Of a DNA stretch of 64,000 bases, positions 41,488 to 54,359 are shown in pieces. Position 1 is the first letter of the stretch; each line of letters begins with the position of its first letter. A program made the position numbers and the translations under genes. The DNA is from Phoenix dactylifera (Eukaryota > Streptophyta > Magnoliopsida > Arecales > Arecaceae). Where the stretch lies: assembly GCF_009389715.1 (NCBI RefSeq), contig NC_052392.1:39413668-39477667 (forward strand). Direction: 5' to 3'. The notes under the pieces are model-generated. The model was given only the letters and a program-made list of their open reading frames with translations. It had not been told where the DNA came from and made no database searches.

Positions 41488-42240
41488 ATATGCATAAAAA
41501 GTTGAACTAAAGTTCCGTGTCCACTCCAAAAATGTTTCACAAAATCCACCATCAAAAAGTGCGCAAATCAAGAATTAGAGCACTCTACTAAAGTCCATGC
41601 TAATGACTATATGCGAAGTAACTCCTCGTATCGGTAATAACTTTCTGCAGATATCGATAATGACTTCAGTACTCTGTTATCTGTATTTTTTTGGGGGTGG
41701 TGGGGGAGCAGAAGCCAGAGAGAGGGTGTGTGCGGGGGGGATCATTGGGGATGTTCCCTTCCCTTCAGGAATTAAGAAAAAAAAACTCTACCATGGTTGG
41801 GATCGGGCCCTGCGTCTCTCCTGCTCGGTCCCTTCCTTTCCCGGCACTTCCCGTCTCTCGTGGATCCTGTTGGAGATAATAGCAAGGCCCCAAACATGCC
41901 CTAAATAATGCAACTGCACCTTTTGGGCTATCTGTCCAATCCCATTACCAACGCGACGTGTTGACGAAGCTAGCCGTAGATTTGCTTCAAATACTTGATG
42001 AAAGGTCAAGATTATCAGATGGACAACGTTCAGAGAATTTTGCTTGCTTCAAATTTTTTTTGGGGAAAAGTAATTCCAATTTCTCCGGGGATGCCAAATT
42101 CCATCTCCATAAGGGAGCACAAACATTATGCGATGCCAATTATAGCTAATGATAATTGTCTGTATCAAAATCAAAATGAAATTATTACAAATTAAAATTC
42201 AAAGAGGCAAACAAAGCAAGACTATTTATTGACAAGCTTT
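41488..42240. other. Intergenic region downstream of LARP6
   Basis: No gene is seen. A G-rich tract lies at 41,692-41,740. Sequence towards 42,240-42,660 probably includes the LARP6 3' UTR, which runs into an A/G-only tract at 42,478-42,507. Confidence 0.4.
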
Positions 42241-42661
42241 ATTTTCTATAGCTAAGATAATAGATTCACATACAAATATATCAATTATTCAAGAGGACAT
42301 CATTTATCAGTCTACATTTACCAGTTCAACCTCTCCTAGATTTTCTTTCTTTCCATTTTCACATGATAAACTGTCAAATAGCATCAGAAGGAAAAACAAT
42401 GTAACAAGGTGACAAGGACAAACTGACATCAGTCCTGGAGGACACCTAAAAACTCCCCCCAAATAGGAGCAAGGATCAAAAAAAAAAGAAAAAAAAAAGA
42501 AAAAAAAATTCTCCTTTGAAATCAAGTCCAAGATCACACTTGCTCACCATGCCGACAGCAATTGATAAACCTGATGATAATCACTGCTCCAGACCCTCTT
42601 ATCCAAATCACCCCAATCAACATAACAAAGTACAGCGCCATCAAGCTAATGTTGAAGGCCA

Positions 42662-43652
42662 TCAATCTGTATTGATGGGGTTAAGTGGCTTCCCTCGTCC
42701 CATTGTGAATCCCCTTGTGCCATCTGGCATGCGAGGTCCGGGTGGTTGCTTGCTAACCGCCGGCTGCTGAACAGCATGGATTAGGTGGCTTGAAGGTGGG
42801 GTGCCAATAGCATGGCCCCCATTACGGTTGTCATTATGGTGGTACTGCCCCCGTCCACGCCCCTTTCCTCCACGTCCCCGCCCCTTGCTGCGCCTTGCCA
42901 TGCCATCCTTGTCATTGAAATTCTCCTCACCCTGTCCATGATGCACCATATTTCAGTACTCCTTCCAGGGCTAGATGAGACAAATTCAGTTTCAGCATGA
43001 AGGATCAATAGATTATATATTTCATTAATAAGAATGCCCTAAAAAAAGCAACCATAGCATGCATTGAAAACTCGAGTGAACTTTCCAAATTGGTTTGACC
43101 GACTAGTGTTGCTGCACTATAAGCTTCAGACAATGACAAAAAATTGTATGAATATGGCTTACCACATGCTCCATTAAATCCTCAAATGACTGAGATGGAT
43201 CCTCCACTTGCTTCTCAGTTGGCTGATTAGTTGTGGCAATTTCATCTTCATCTCCATTTGCATCACCTTCATGTCCTATTTTTCTGCCTTGACCTGGCCC
43301 ATGTTTTGTCTGTTTTGAAAAGGGAAGACAAAGTGACTTACAATTTACCTAATTAGCATATTCAATGTACTTGAAAGAATTGAGAAAACTCAGTTACAAA
43401 CTATAGGGAATCTTGGATGCATCTACATGCTATACTAGGATACTTGAGCGACGCTTGTAACCCAAGAAGCCCGGCAATACACGTTGGCAGACCAAGCCCT
43501 ATAGCCTAGGTGACTGACAAGGCAACAAAGCAATTACCCAGAAGGCAACTACTTAATGTAAAAGACAATCATCCACTCAGTAATCTGCTTCCTTTTTATA
43601 GATCTTGTATATATTAAATAAACAAAGGGTTTAACACACACTGAGACGCACA

Positions 43653-43704
<52 letters not shown>

Positions 43705-46700
43705 ATGCGAATGCATACGCATACACATACAACATACAACTAGATGCATATACATGCATAGAGGAAAAAAAAACACATGTAAAACACATAAAACAATGGC
43801 CAAACGCCTATTCAGAAATCACCACCTAGATGTCACCCAGCTGCTTAGAAAGGCCCTCAAAACTTGGGTGGTGCAGGTGCTTACGTTATGGTGATCTAGG
43901 CAAAGGTCGCCTAGGCATTCTAAGGCCCATTTACTGCCTAAGCGACCACCTGCAACAACAATTTCAACTAATCACCACCACCACCACCAACATAGAGATT
44001 TAGCATCACATCCAAACATCCCATTGATAAAATATCATGCAGACCCATATACAGAATACTTTTAAACAGTTAAATAGAAAATGACTGAATGAGTTACGAC
44101 CCAACATCTCATGTATTTCTAAAGCATCTGATCAACAAATACAGCAATTTTACTACTTAAATCATCCACAAAAACTAAAAGTAGCAATAGATGAAACAAC
44201 TCACTAGCCGCCTAAGCCGAGCTGACAGTCCAAAATAAAAATAAACAAAAATCAAAAGCTGGACAATGATTCATAGAAAATTTAAAATATTCAGGACATA
44301 TTTCCCCTGAAATTTTTTGAAGGAAAATAGTTTTGACTCAATAGTCCATTAATACAAAGTTTATTAATTAATTAACAATTTAATTTTTTTAAGGGGTTGA
44401 GAGGAGGTTTACATGCTTCACAAAGTCTGGATGCAGTCCAGCAATTATCATCCATTAACTTTGAATTATTATACTAGTTAAAATAGGCTGATGTCCAGAA
44501 TATCGTCAAACCTTAGCCAGGCCATCATCTGTAATTGCAAGGAACAAAAAATTTCTTGGTACTGAATGACAAAAATGACTATTATGAATGTGTTAGAAAG
44601 ACGAAAGGCTGTAAGAATGATGTGGAAGTACCATGCATTTAGATAGTATACGAACTCTAAGCCCAGTTCTCCAATTTCTCTCATCATTGAGCTCTGTGAC
44701 CTGTATGCCCAGTAATAAATAGAGCCTTCAGCCAAAGAAGTTCAAAGTGTGCACATGAAATGGAAAACACAGTTGCGATAGAAGTTCAGAACATACTGCA
44801 TTCTCAGCATCCTCAATAGTTTCATACTCCACAAATGCATGCAGCTGCATGTGAAATTAAAAATATATATACCAACATGTGAATGAACCAGTAAATTGAG
44901 AAAAAAATCATGTAAAATCATACAAGGATCATATGTAGATAAAGATTTTGAGTCAGACCTATTTTAATCCAGAATCGATCTAAACTTTGAAACCCAAAAC
45001 AACAAAAGAATATGACATCTGAAGAATGGAAGAATCCGGAGAGGGGTTTGGTTACAATATCTATTTATGCAAGTAATTTACAAATAAAAATAAAAAAGGC
45101 CATTCTTTATTTATGCTAAACAAGAACAAGCTCGTTTGCAAATTAAGTTCATTCATGATATTTTTTTTGATGGATTGATAATAGTTTGCCATAAATCCTT
45201 CAAAGTTTCAAATCAATTTGCAATTGTGGACAAATTTACTCAGTCATCACTAATTTCCAAACGTGTGACTACTGAAAATTAAAGCATGCTCCATGTTCAC
45301 TTGTACGTGCACACACAGATCATAACATAGCTAAACAACAAAAAATACTATGCCACTTCAGCATCTTTAAGAAAGGAACAGAAAGCATCCCATCCCCTCT
45401 CTCTTGCGTCTTGCCCTACTTCTCTCTTCATGTGATCTTGGTTCTCACATTTTCCTTCTATCTTCTCTCCAACTGAGAGTCATCAATGTCGTCGTTGTCA
45501 CCAGCAAGAAACCTCCCCACGCCTTCCTCTCTCGAGGCTCGATGGGATTGATGACATTTTAGTGATTACCCTGGCAGAGCATATCTATGTGGTCAAAGTG
45601 GTTGGAGTAGAAGAACTCGAAGATGCCTAGAGGAAAAAGCTTGGTGAAGCCCAAAGTCTTTTGGGTGGGCTTGGATCAAGGTTTTAAGTTGATGGGCCGG
45701 ACTCGGGCTTGAGGATTAAAGCCTGGCCTGGCCCAAATTTTTTTAACTCTAGATTTTTATGATTAAACTTAAAGATTTTGTTGATATGTAATTTAATACA
45801 AGAAGATCTAGATTCTTAGAGTAGTTTTTAAACATTGAAATTGCTGTTAGAAACATTTAATTATTCGTATTTAGTATTTTTTAGCATTTTTCAGAAATTG
45901 GGAAAAATTGTTAAGGAAGCCCAAGGCCTGAGCTCGAAGCCTAAATAAGTGCCAGAATTGGACCTGGAAAGTAGGCCCACAGGACGGGCGGCTCGGACCT
46001 CAGCAAATTGTGTTAATTTTTGGGCAAAGCCCGGCCTGGACCATGAACATGTCTAGTTTGGACCACTCAAGGAGAGGTCAGGGATTAGGGAGATGGAGGA
46101 CAAAGCTTTGATGTTGGATTCATGAAGATGGAGTTGAGCCGTTGAGGACTTCCCATCATTAAGCACCGCCGTGGAAGGGAGAGAGAAGAAGCGTGTGCTG
46201 GGAGTAGGTGTATTCTGGTAAGAGGGGAAGGGGGAGAGAAGGTCAAGAGGGGGAGGAGATCGGGGTGAGGTGAGAGAGCTGGTACTGCCATCACTTGATA
46301 ACCATCAATGACCACAATAATTGTGACTTCAAGTAGTTAGATGTGACAAACAGTATGGCATGGAAAATGGGAAGAGAACAACGAGCTACAAAAAACCTAC
46401 TTGATATATTGCCATCTCTTTTAAAAAGAAATAGCTGATGTTGCAATGCCATCTCAGAATGCCACATCAGTCTGTTTAAGTCATTTAATAGATCCGCATG
46501 TAAGAGTATCACTACTCTTAAAATATCATAGAGTTTCCTGATATCTCATTTAATTAAATTACAACTTAGGCCATGTTTGGTTCCCGAATAAACCTAAATA
46601 AAGCTGAACAATATAACAACTTTTCAACTATAAATCTGAACAAATCACCATTTTTCAACTTTATTCAGATTTACTCAGCCAAACAATTTTTTATCCTCTT

Positions 46701-49700
46701 GAATAAAATCCCAATAACGAAAGAACTTTTGAGATTCCAGAAAACTGAAAGCACCTTTATATTCAGTTTTAGTCAGGTTAAAGCTATTCGGGAGGAAGCA
46801 TTGAATGGATTTATCTGAATAGCAAGGAATTATTCGAATAAAATTATTCACATATGCTGGTTAAAATTAGCCAGGAACCACAGACAGCATTAGTCATAAA
46901 AATCTACCAATGTAGCAGATTTTACTCTGATAAGTCAACAGGTGATTCCAATTCATCATAAGAACATGTAACCTTTTAAAGTACTAAGTGGTTAGTATAA
47001 GCGAAAAAAAAAAGGCATTTGACAAATAGAAGATGTACCTTGTTATAGAAAAGCACTTCAAGTTTTGATGATCTATTAGCTGCAGCAGTTGTTCCATTGA
47101 GGTTGCCAATAGGATTCTGAGGATAGCAGGTACGAATTGTTTTCACACTACAGTACATAAGTTGACAACATATAATGACCGAAATTTTCATAATTTGGAA
47201 AAAAAATGACTTCTATATCACATAAAAATCCTAACCTCCCGACAGCTGAAAAAACTTTCATAAGGTTTTGGTAGCAATGATCCTCAGGTAGATTTTCAGC
47301 AACAACGATACGTGACTATATAAAGTCAAAAAAAAAAGGGTGTCACACAGAATACATGAAAAATAATTAAGAACCAGTGATGAGTGATTGAATACAACCT
47401 GCAATTCTTCAACATCTCCCTCAGTGAAGGGTTGCAAGCGTCTAACTTTCTTTCCATCATTACTAACAACCTATAAAATGCAAAAGGTATGGAAGATCAG
47501 AAGAGAGTGTGCAAGAAGCATTAGCATATAAATATATTAGTGACACTAGTGCCAGCAACTTGCAAACTGCTGCAGAATTTTTCTGTATGAAAGTTACATA
47601 CAAGGGAATGCGAATGAGGAACAAAATGCAACAGGGTAGCTGACTATGGAAAGCAGTTGCTGGGAAGGCATATGATTATAATGAAGGCATTAGACCCAAT
47701 TAAGCATCTCACTGAAAAGACTTACAAGTTTTGATGATGTCTGTAAAGCAGCAGCAAGCAAGGGATTGTTATGGACTAAGGCCTTGATCTTCTTAAAAGA
47801 TGCAATTACTGATATTGGAACTGCACCAAAAATAAGGGTGTAATAATTATAACAATGTCAACTTGGTTACTACATTTAAATCTGATGTTGATTTTATGTA
47901 TTAGATCATGTGCACCAAACTACAGAATGAAAGGATATTCATAAATATATTTGGAAGGCACAAATGGAAACAATAACAACCACACAATAAGACAGAATAG
48001 TTTTGCTTGTCTAATTTGCTCTGAACATTATTTTTTTTGATAAAATAGAGGGGGTGAGTGTCCCCCCCTTAATTGCTCTGACCATTATAATATGCATTAT
48101 TTATCACCTTACAACAAAATAATCATTTGGAATACATTTAACACCAGATATCAATAACTCTTCCTCAGTTCTTAAATACCATGTACAATTTAAGATACAC
48201 GCAACAAATAAATGGCCCACAAGGATTTATTATCTTCTTAGACTGACATATAAATAACTCCTTCCAGTAGAGAAGTTAAAAGCACATAAGGTGGCAATTT
48301 GGTTAATAAAGTTTCACCCCTATTTTCAATTACATGTTGCTTTCCTCTTCCTAATTTTTTAGCCCATAATCATCAACTCAGGATTGCAAAAACTCGTCAA
48401 CTCTTCAAGCTAAGGAGGGAATTCATCTTTTATACCACAAAACTCTTTTTTGCTACTCTCCTTCCTCTATCATACAAAGTAAATCATAGGTAGATGGGTT
48501 GTATTATTCTTTTTCTCTTCACCACATCTCAATGAGCATGGCCGCATACTGTGCTGAACAACCAAAAGATAAGAAACTAATTTACAACAAAGTCTACTGG
48601 AATATAACTACTCTAAAAGGTGAATGTGCAATAGAAATATTTCATTAACTTTCTTCCACATCTCAACAATTCGATGTATACGTATTGAATAGTCCCCCCA
48701 CCCAAAAAGAGGGGAAAAAAAACTCCACCTCTTCCACCTATAAAAGCTGATCTGCACCTCCTAATCCATTTGATGGTATATAACTGGATTGTCTATTCCA
48801 ATAATACTACATTATTTGTCCCTTGGTATCGTAACTCCTAGTAAAGGTGTATTTACAAGGTACATGGTGACAAACCTTATTTAAAAGATTACCATAAGCA
48901 TGAATAGATCATACTGTTGAATGTAACGGATCACTAAGTGCAGTCACAATGCAATGGATTGTCATTAAGATGCTAAGAGAAGTGCAAAAATCTTGACAGA
49001 ACATAAGATCAAGGACTCATTTATAGTAGTCTAAGTGCTGTAATTGTTAGACTATTGAGCCATTTAGGGTAGTTACACTTTTCTAAAAAATTGATAGAAG
49101 ACAATGGTTAAAAGATGGATTACGTTTTACAGTTAATTTACACCCAGCCTATGAGTCAATGGTCTTCTTACACAATCACATGTACATAACACCTTGCATT
49201 ACATATACAAATCTCAAAAGCAAACAATTAAAAAGAAAAAAAAGATGTCAACCCCTTAAAATACAATGAAGGAAACTGATTTCCATGCACCAGAAATCTT
49301 TTCTACCAATCTTCTTCAGCTAAGTTAATCATTATTTTCTGAGTAATAATGCTTTAGAGGTTTCTCACAATGCGCAGAAGAGCACTTCTGCAATAAAATT
49401 TAGATCTGCATTATACTTTTTTACTTACTTCAGAGATGCTTCACTTCATAATCATAATACTCCAAGGTGCTCACCTTGACAAGTCTTATGGAACAACTGT
49501 GACCAGTAGTCAACTCTTTTACGAGCTTTATCAGCTAATTTGGAATCTGGAAATCCCTTGATGATCTCGAGTTTTTTATGGCTAGTGGTTTTGGGGAAAA
49601 CCAATCCCAAACAAGTAAAGAATTGAGATGAATAGTAAACTTGTTGCCTTTTTATACTGTCTAGGGTGGCAAAAGGATGGTATTGGTGTCCCATGAAAGG

Positions 49701-52700
49701 AACCAACTGACACAGCAAAGCTTTCTCATACAAAGAAAACTGCTTCCTGTGGGAAAACCTGGAGTAAACTAGAAACCATTACTCGAGGAATGTGACCCTT
49801 GGGCGACAGATTTGCATTCAAAATTCCTGCATGCAAAGATACAATATCCTAAGTATATTTAGCAATATGGATAACAATAAATTGCACCTGATCTGTATGC
49901 ATATTATATTTTTTTTCTAATTTAAAAAATGTGAACAAACTACCAGTCTATGTTTAGTGTCAAAGAGACTCCAGAACTATATAAGCCTACTGAACATCAC
50001 CCAAAAACGTTTCTCATGCAAGATGAAAAAATATGCTTATATGCATCCAACGCCCTTCTGGATCCCAGTCCACTCATATTAAGAGAGGAGTCAGAAAGAG
50101 GACTTGGGGTATTGAAACTATTGTCTAATTGGGAGAACTACTTGCTATGAGAGTTGAAGCACGAATACCAAAGAGGCAAAAGCTACATATTATCACCTAA
50201 AGGGCACGAACCTAGAGGATAGACCTGTGCTTACAATTGCTGCATCCTAAGACACGATGCTGGAATGCTATTTAGCAATTCAGTGAACAATTAGCAGTTT
50301 AGCACCCTACTTCATGCATATTATATTCTCTTTCCATACTAAAATACAGCAAAATATACAAAAACACTGCACATGTATGATTAGTGACAGAGACTTCAAA
50401 TTCATAAAACCCTCTTAACTAACATTTAATGTCACTAAACATGTTTCTCGTGCAAGACATGACTACGCTTCCCGTTTATCTCTTCCTTTGCCTCATATTC
50501 TCAAAAACTGCCAAGCATGAGGGAGCCATCCCATGCATCCAGTGATCCCGCATCCACTAGCCAGAGAGCGTCAGCTAAGCAAAAGTCTGAGAGTGAAACA
50601 AATCTTTATACAACAGATATAAACAAACAAGAGCATACAAAAATAAAACAAAAATAGCATATCCATTAGTTTGGAATATTCAAAATCTATGTAATAATAA
50701 AAAAATTATTACCAAATCCTTCAGGATCCCTACTGATAAACCTCATTAAGTGCTCCGTAGTTGCCAAATTTACATCACTGAAATAATACTCCACCTGTCA
50801 TTTAAAGATGCATTATTCTTGTAAATATGGAATCTATAATGAGGCAAAAAGCAGTAAAAAAGATAAAAAAAAAATTCTTCTTTGGGATACAAATGGCTAT
50901 ATGCTCTTTAGAAACTTAAACTTCCTACAAAAGAATTTTTAGATAGTTTTGATATCATGTTGAAGTTAATGTCATGGTTTATGCATCTCAGGTTCATGCC
51001 CTAGAGCATACAATGATCAGATTCATGCGCAAGGCTCCACATTAAATCCACATACAACCCCCACAGAGCATATATTTACCCTCTATATGGTCAATCAACC
51101 GCCAACCCGCAACCCGCAATGTGTTTCTATGGAAGTCGTGTATATCATGACTGATGCAGTACATGGAGTATATGAGGCAACATAATGAATGATACTACCA
51201 ATACATGTTACTCCACAATACTAGGGATTTTTTGACCTTCATAATCTTCAGTATTCTTCATCGGTTCATTGATTTAATGTAAATTAAATATATTTTAGTT
51301 GCTAATGCACAAGTAAAGTTATTCAATTTATCTTTATAATAGATTGGACCACATATGCATTACAACCGGGTAATCAGTGCATTCAAATCAATACACTATC
51401 ACATTCATGCACAATTGAAGGCCAGAATACGTTGTAGCAAGAGCATTTCAGATGGTATAAGGTGTTGATCAATATGCGGTACGGCATGTCCTGTGCTGAC
51501 CAAGGACCAATGCGGTACCAATTTTCGATGTTTAGAACCATGGTTCAAATCAAATCATAACAAATAAACATAAATAACAAGATACATTGAAATGTATAAA
51601 AAATATATACATGTTATAGGATATAATGTTTACTCAAAGATCATTTGTAAATGTTCCATAAAAAAATCCTTTAGGAGTTATATCATCAATATGCATTTCT
51701 GACTATTAGAATAGATAATGATATGCAGCAAAACGCATGCAACCTAATAAAGTAAATTTACAACAGTTAATAAAGTAACTTTCCAACAGTTGCATAACAA
51801 ATCATTTTGTTTTCACTTATAACCATTTCTTCCATGAATGCTTCAATCTTAAGTGAATTATCTTAAGTTATATATGATAAAGAAGGTTTAATATATGATG
51901 TGGAACTTAAGATGAGTTTCAAACTAGAAGTAAGGAGATGAAAGAGCCTGCCAAGGGGGGGAAGGCATGAGCTCCACAAGGCAACATTTGAGGAGGAATG
52001 AAGAAAAGACAAAAAGAAGGCAAGGAAAAGTAATTAAATATATGAGAATAGAGAGATAAAAAAGGAGACAAAGGGGAAAGGAACGAGAAGATAAGAAGCA
52101 TGCAAGAAAAAGAAGTAAATTAAGGAGATAAAAGAGAAGCAAAGAATGATTAAAAAAAAAGAAGAAGAATTTTTTGGAAAAAGTAAGATGTAGCCTACAA
52201 AATACATATGCCCCTCCAACTAAAGGTCTGTTTCAGGTTTTTTTAGCTAATTAGACCAAAATCACTCTAGTTGGAACTTTTAGGAACTCTATTTTTATCC
52301 TCACTATCATATTCTCTTCATTACCAATGAGACCATGATGAGTTTATTAAAACATTCTCCTAAAATTTCATTATTCCTGTCAACATGAAAGAAACCCTAT
52401 ATACTAGCAAATTATTCCAAAAATACAAACTAATAGTATGTATGTGGCCACTCGATACATGATCATGGGATAACACAATTTAGTTTCTAAAAATTTTGAT
52501 TTTCCTTTTTATATGGGTATTAGGTCTTTCATTTTGAATTGGATGGGGAAGGTAAGTTGGTTCTAACAATGGAACAAGAGAAAGAAAAAAAGAGAAGAGG
52601 AGGGAAAAGAGGAAGATAAAAAGAAAAAAATGTAAATTAAGTGGAAAGGAAGGAGACAGGAAGACGGAAAAAGGAAAGGAGATATAAGATAGGGGGACAA

Positions 52701-54256
52701 TGAATAAAAAGACAAAAAGAAAGAAAAGAAGATCTATGGAGGGAGCAGCAGAAAAGAAGATCTATGGAGGGAGCGGCTTGCTCCTTCAAGGATCTGTTAT
52801 CTAGCTGCCCAACCATCAGTCTGTTTTACGTATTTGTGTTCTTTATTCTCACATGATGTGCCCTGCATGACTCTGACCACTGTATTCAGGACATTAAAGG
52901 AATTTCTGTTGTTTCTCTCTTCCCTTCTTTACACTTTTTCCTCAATTTCTAGCACTTGAGGAATTGCCCTAAGGTTGTGAATTTGATCTTATGAAGGAAT
53001 ATCAGATGCAAAGAAACACTTCAGTTCTAAATTAAATATCATATCATTGAATAACTATAGAAAAGGATTTTCTAAATAAAAATTCAACAAAATAGAATGC
53101 CTTGGTCCAAACATTCTGAAATTGACGGGTTCAACTAACTTTTTACTATTCAATGTACAGCATAGCAAAGTATACAATAAAGTAGACTGGGGATACTTTG
53201 TTAGGAAGGCTCATAGATTAAGTCATCAACAGAAGTATTGCACTGAAAAAACTAGTCAAGAAGAGCAACAAAAGCAATTAGAAACCTCAGCAGCCTGTTT
53301 CCCTCATATACAAGCATGACGCCTTCAATAGCAATGTCAAAATCATCCATTTAGTGGGTATCGTCTAGAATACATAGAAATTTAGTAAAGCGAACAGAAC
53401 ACCCCATGGCATCAAATAACTTTCTTGATACCAAAATACAATGATAGAGGCATTAGAAGTGAAAAATTGCATGCTATTATTCACACACATAAATACAAAA
53501 AAATCTATTATGCGCCAATGAATAACCTCTTCCTAAGAGCATCTCAAACTCTTAATACGTGAAAATATTACTGGCTGCAAAAAATTCCTAAAACAAAACA
53601 AATTGGTCAATATTCTCCCCAATTACTTCGTCACTAGACAGCAAGAATTAGGTAAACGTCATATCAAAACCAAAATCACCCGCAAAAAAAAAAAAAAACT
53701 AAGCATAAAAAATCAAGAAAGCACCGACCTGCTTCGTGATCTTCTGGACAACCTCTTCAGGGAGCCCCTCCCTCCCCGGCGGAGGAACATGATCCACATC
53801 AACCGCCGTCTGAACCGCCTCATGCTCCCCAAATCCTCCGCCCGCGACGGCGCCGCCGCCCCCGAAGTACTCGAACGGTCCAAGGCTCGGGACCGGAGAG
53901 ATGAACGGCGGGCTCATATCCGGGGGCGGAGGTGGCGGCGGGTGGAAGGCGTGGATCACCGGGGGCGGCGGGGGGGCGTGGCGGATCTTCACCACCCGCG
54001 GGTGCTGCCCCGGCGGCGGCGCCCGGGGGACAAACTCGGGGGCGTCGGCGTTAAGGCCGCGGCTGGAGGAGGCGGTGCGGGAGAGCGAGGGGCCGGCGGG
54101 CTCCTGCGCCGTCCGGTCGGCGGCGGAGGCGATCCGATCCTCGGGGTTTTCTAGGGTTTCTTGCGCCATTTCTACAGTTTTCGAGAAGGTCGTTAGAGAG
54201 CCCGCGGCGGTGGAGGCGATCCCATCCTCGGGGATTTCTAGGGTTTCTTGCTCCAT
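42662..54256 (-). CDS. LARP6: La-related protein 6 (LARP6b/c-like) RNA-binding protein, 10 exons, 499 aa
   Basis: Coding exons on the minus strand, in order: 54256-53729, 50794-50713, 47820-47726, 47470-47399, 47315-47236, 47147-47039, 44844-44797, 44700-44632, 43309-43163, 42931-42662. All phases join (1,500 nt). A Pro-rich N-terminus carries a PAM2-like motif, LNADAPEFVP (residues 68-77), which in this family binds poly(A)-binding protein. The La motif runs from about 167 (EEVVQKITKQVEYYFSDVNL...LMRFI) to about 255. An RRM-like module follows from 260 (SRIVVAENLPEDHCYQNLMK, then AFVEYETIEDAENAV). After it come an RG-rich stretch and a SUZ-C-like end (GPRMPDGTRGFTMGRGKP). LARP6 proteins bind RNA and control mRNA stability and translation. 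Arabidopsis LARP6c acts in pollen. The last acceptor (42,932) is the least certain junction. ATG codons at 54,256 and 54,169 are both possible starts. Confidence 0.92.
43659..43700. repeat. (CT)n microsatellite in LARP6 intron 9 region
   Basis: An uninterrupted run of about 20 CT dinucleotides, followed by a short region rich in CATA and GCATAC words. It lies between exons 8 and 9. Confidence 0.95.
46569..46889. mobile_element. 321-bp Tourist-like (PIF/Harbinger) MITE in LARP6 intron 6
   Basis: The left end is GGCCATGTTTGGTTCC. The right end, read inward, is TGCTGTCTGTGGTTCC. A TTA trinucleotide flanks both sides (46566-46568 and 46890-46892), the target duplication type of PIF/Harbinger elements. 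The interior is rich in GAATAAA and TTCAG words. The open frame across it is not a gene. It lies about 150 bp downstream of exon 6. Confidence 0.75.
52722..52777. repeat. 28-bp tandem repeat, two copies
   Basis: AGAAAAGAAGATCTATGGAG and the next eight bases occur at 52,722 and again at 52,750 with one difference. The surroundings (51,940-52,740) are strongly purine-rich on the plus strand, inside LARP6 intron 1. Confidence 0.9.
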
Positions 54257-54290
54257 TTCTAGGGTTCTCGAGAGGGTCGTTAGAGAGCCC
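54131..54290. repeat. 87-bp tandem duplication covering the LARP6 start codon
   Basis: Unit one (54,131-54,217) and unit two (54,218-54,290) share blocks such as CTAGGGTTTCTTGC, CCATTTCTA and GGTCGTTAGAGAGCCC. Each unit holds a start codon and its leader (complement of CCATTTCT). Because 87 is a multiple of three, the two starts are in the same frame, and the protein begins with two related peptides (MEQETLEIPEDGIAS and MAQETLENPEDRIAS). Confidence 0.92.
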
Positions 54291-54348
54291 CTTGGGGCGA
54301 AGAATAGCCGGGGCGACGCGCGGAATTTAGGGAGGATTTGGAGCGAAG

Positions 54349-54356
54349 TATTTATA
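54349..54356 (-). promoter_or_regulatory. TATA box of the LARP6 gene
   Basis: On the minus strand the sequence reads TATAAATA, 93-100 bp before the upstream ATG. Allowing the usual spacing of about 30 bp, transcription would begin near 54,320 and leave a leader of roughly 65 nt. The assignment rests on motif and position only. Confidence 0.6.
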
Positions 54357-54359
54357 GGC

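Noticed and set aside
49452-49733. 93-codon minus-strand frame in LARP6 intron 2
   Set aside because: The translation (containing KLEIIKGFPDSKLADKARKR) might be a transposon fragment, but I could not assign a family or find element ends.
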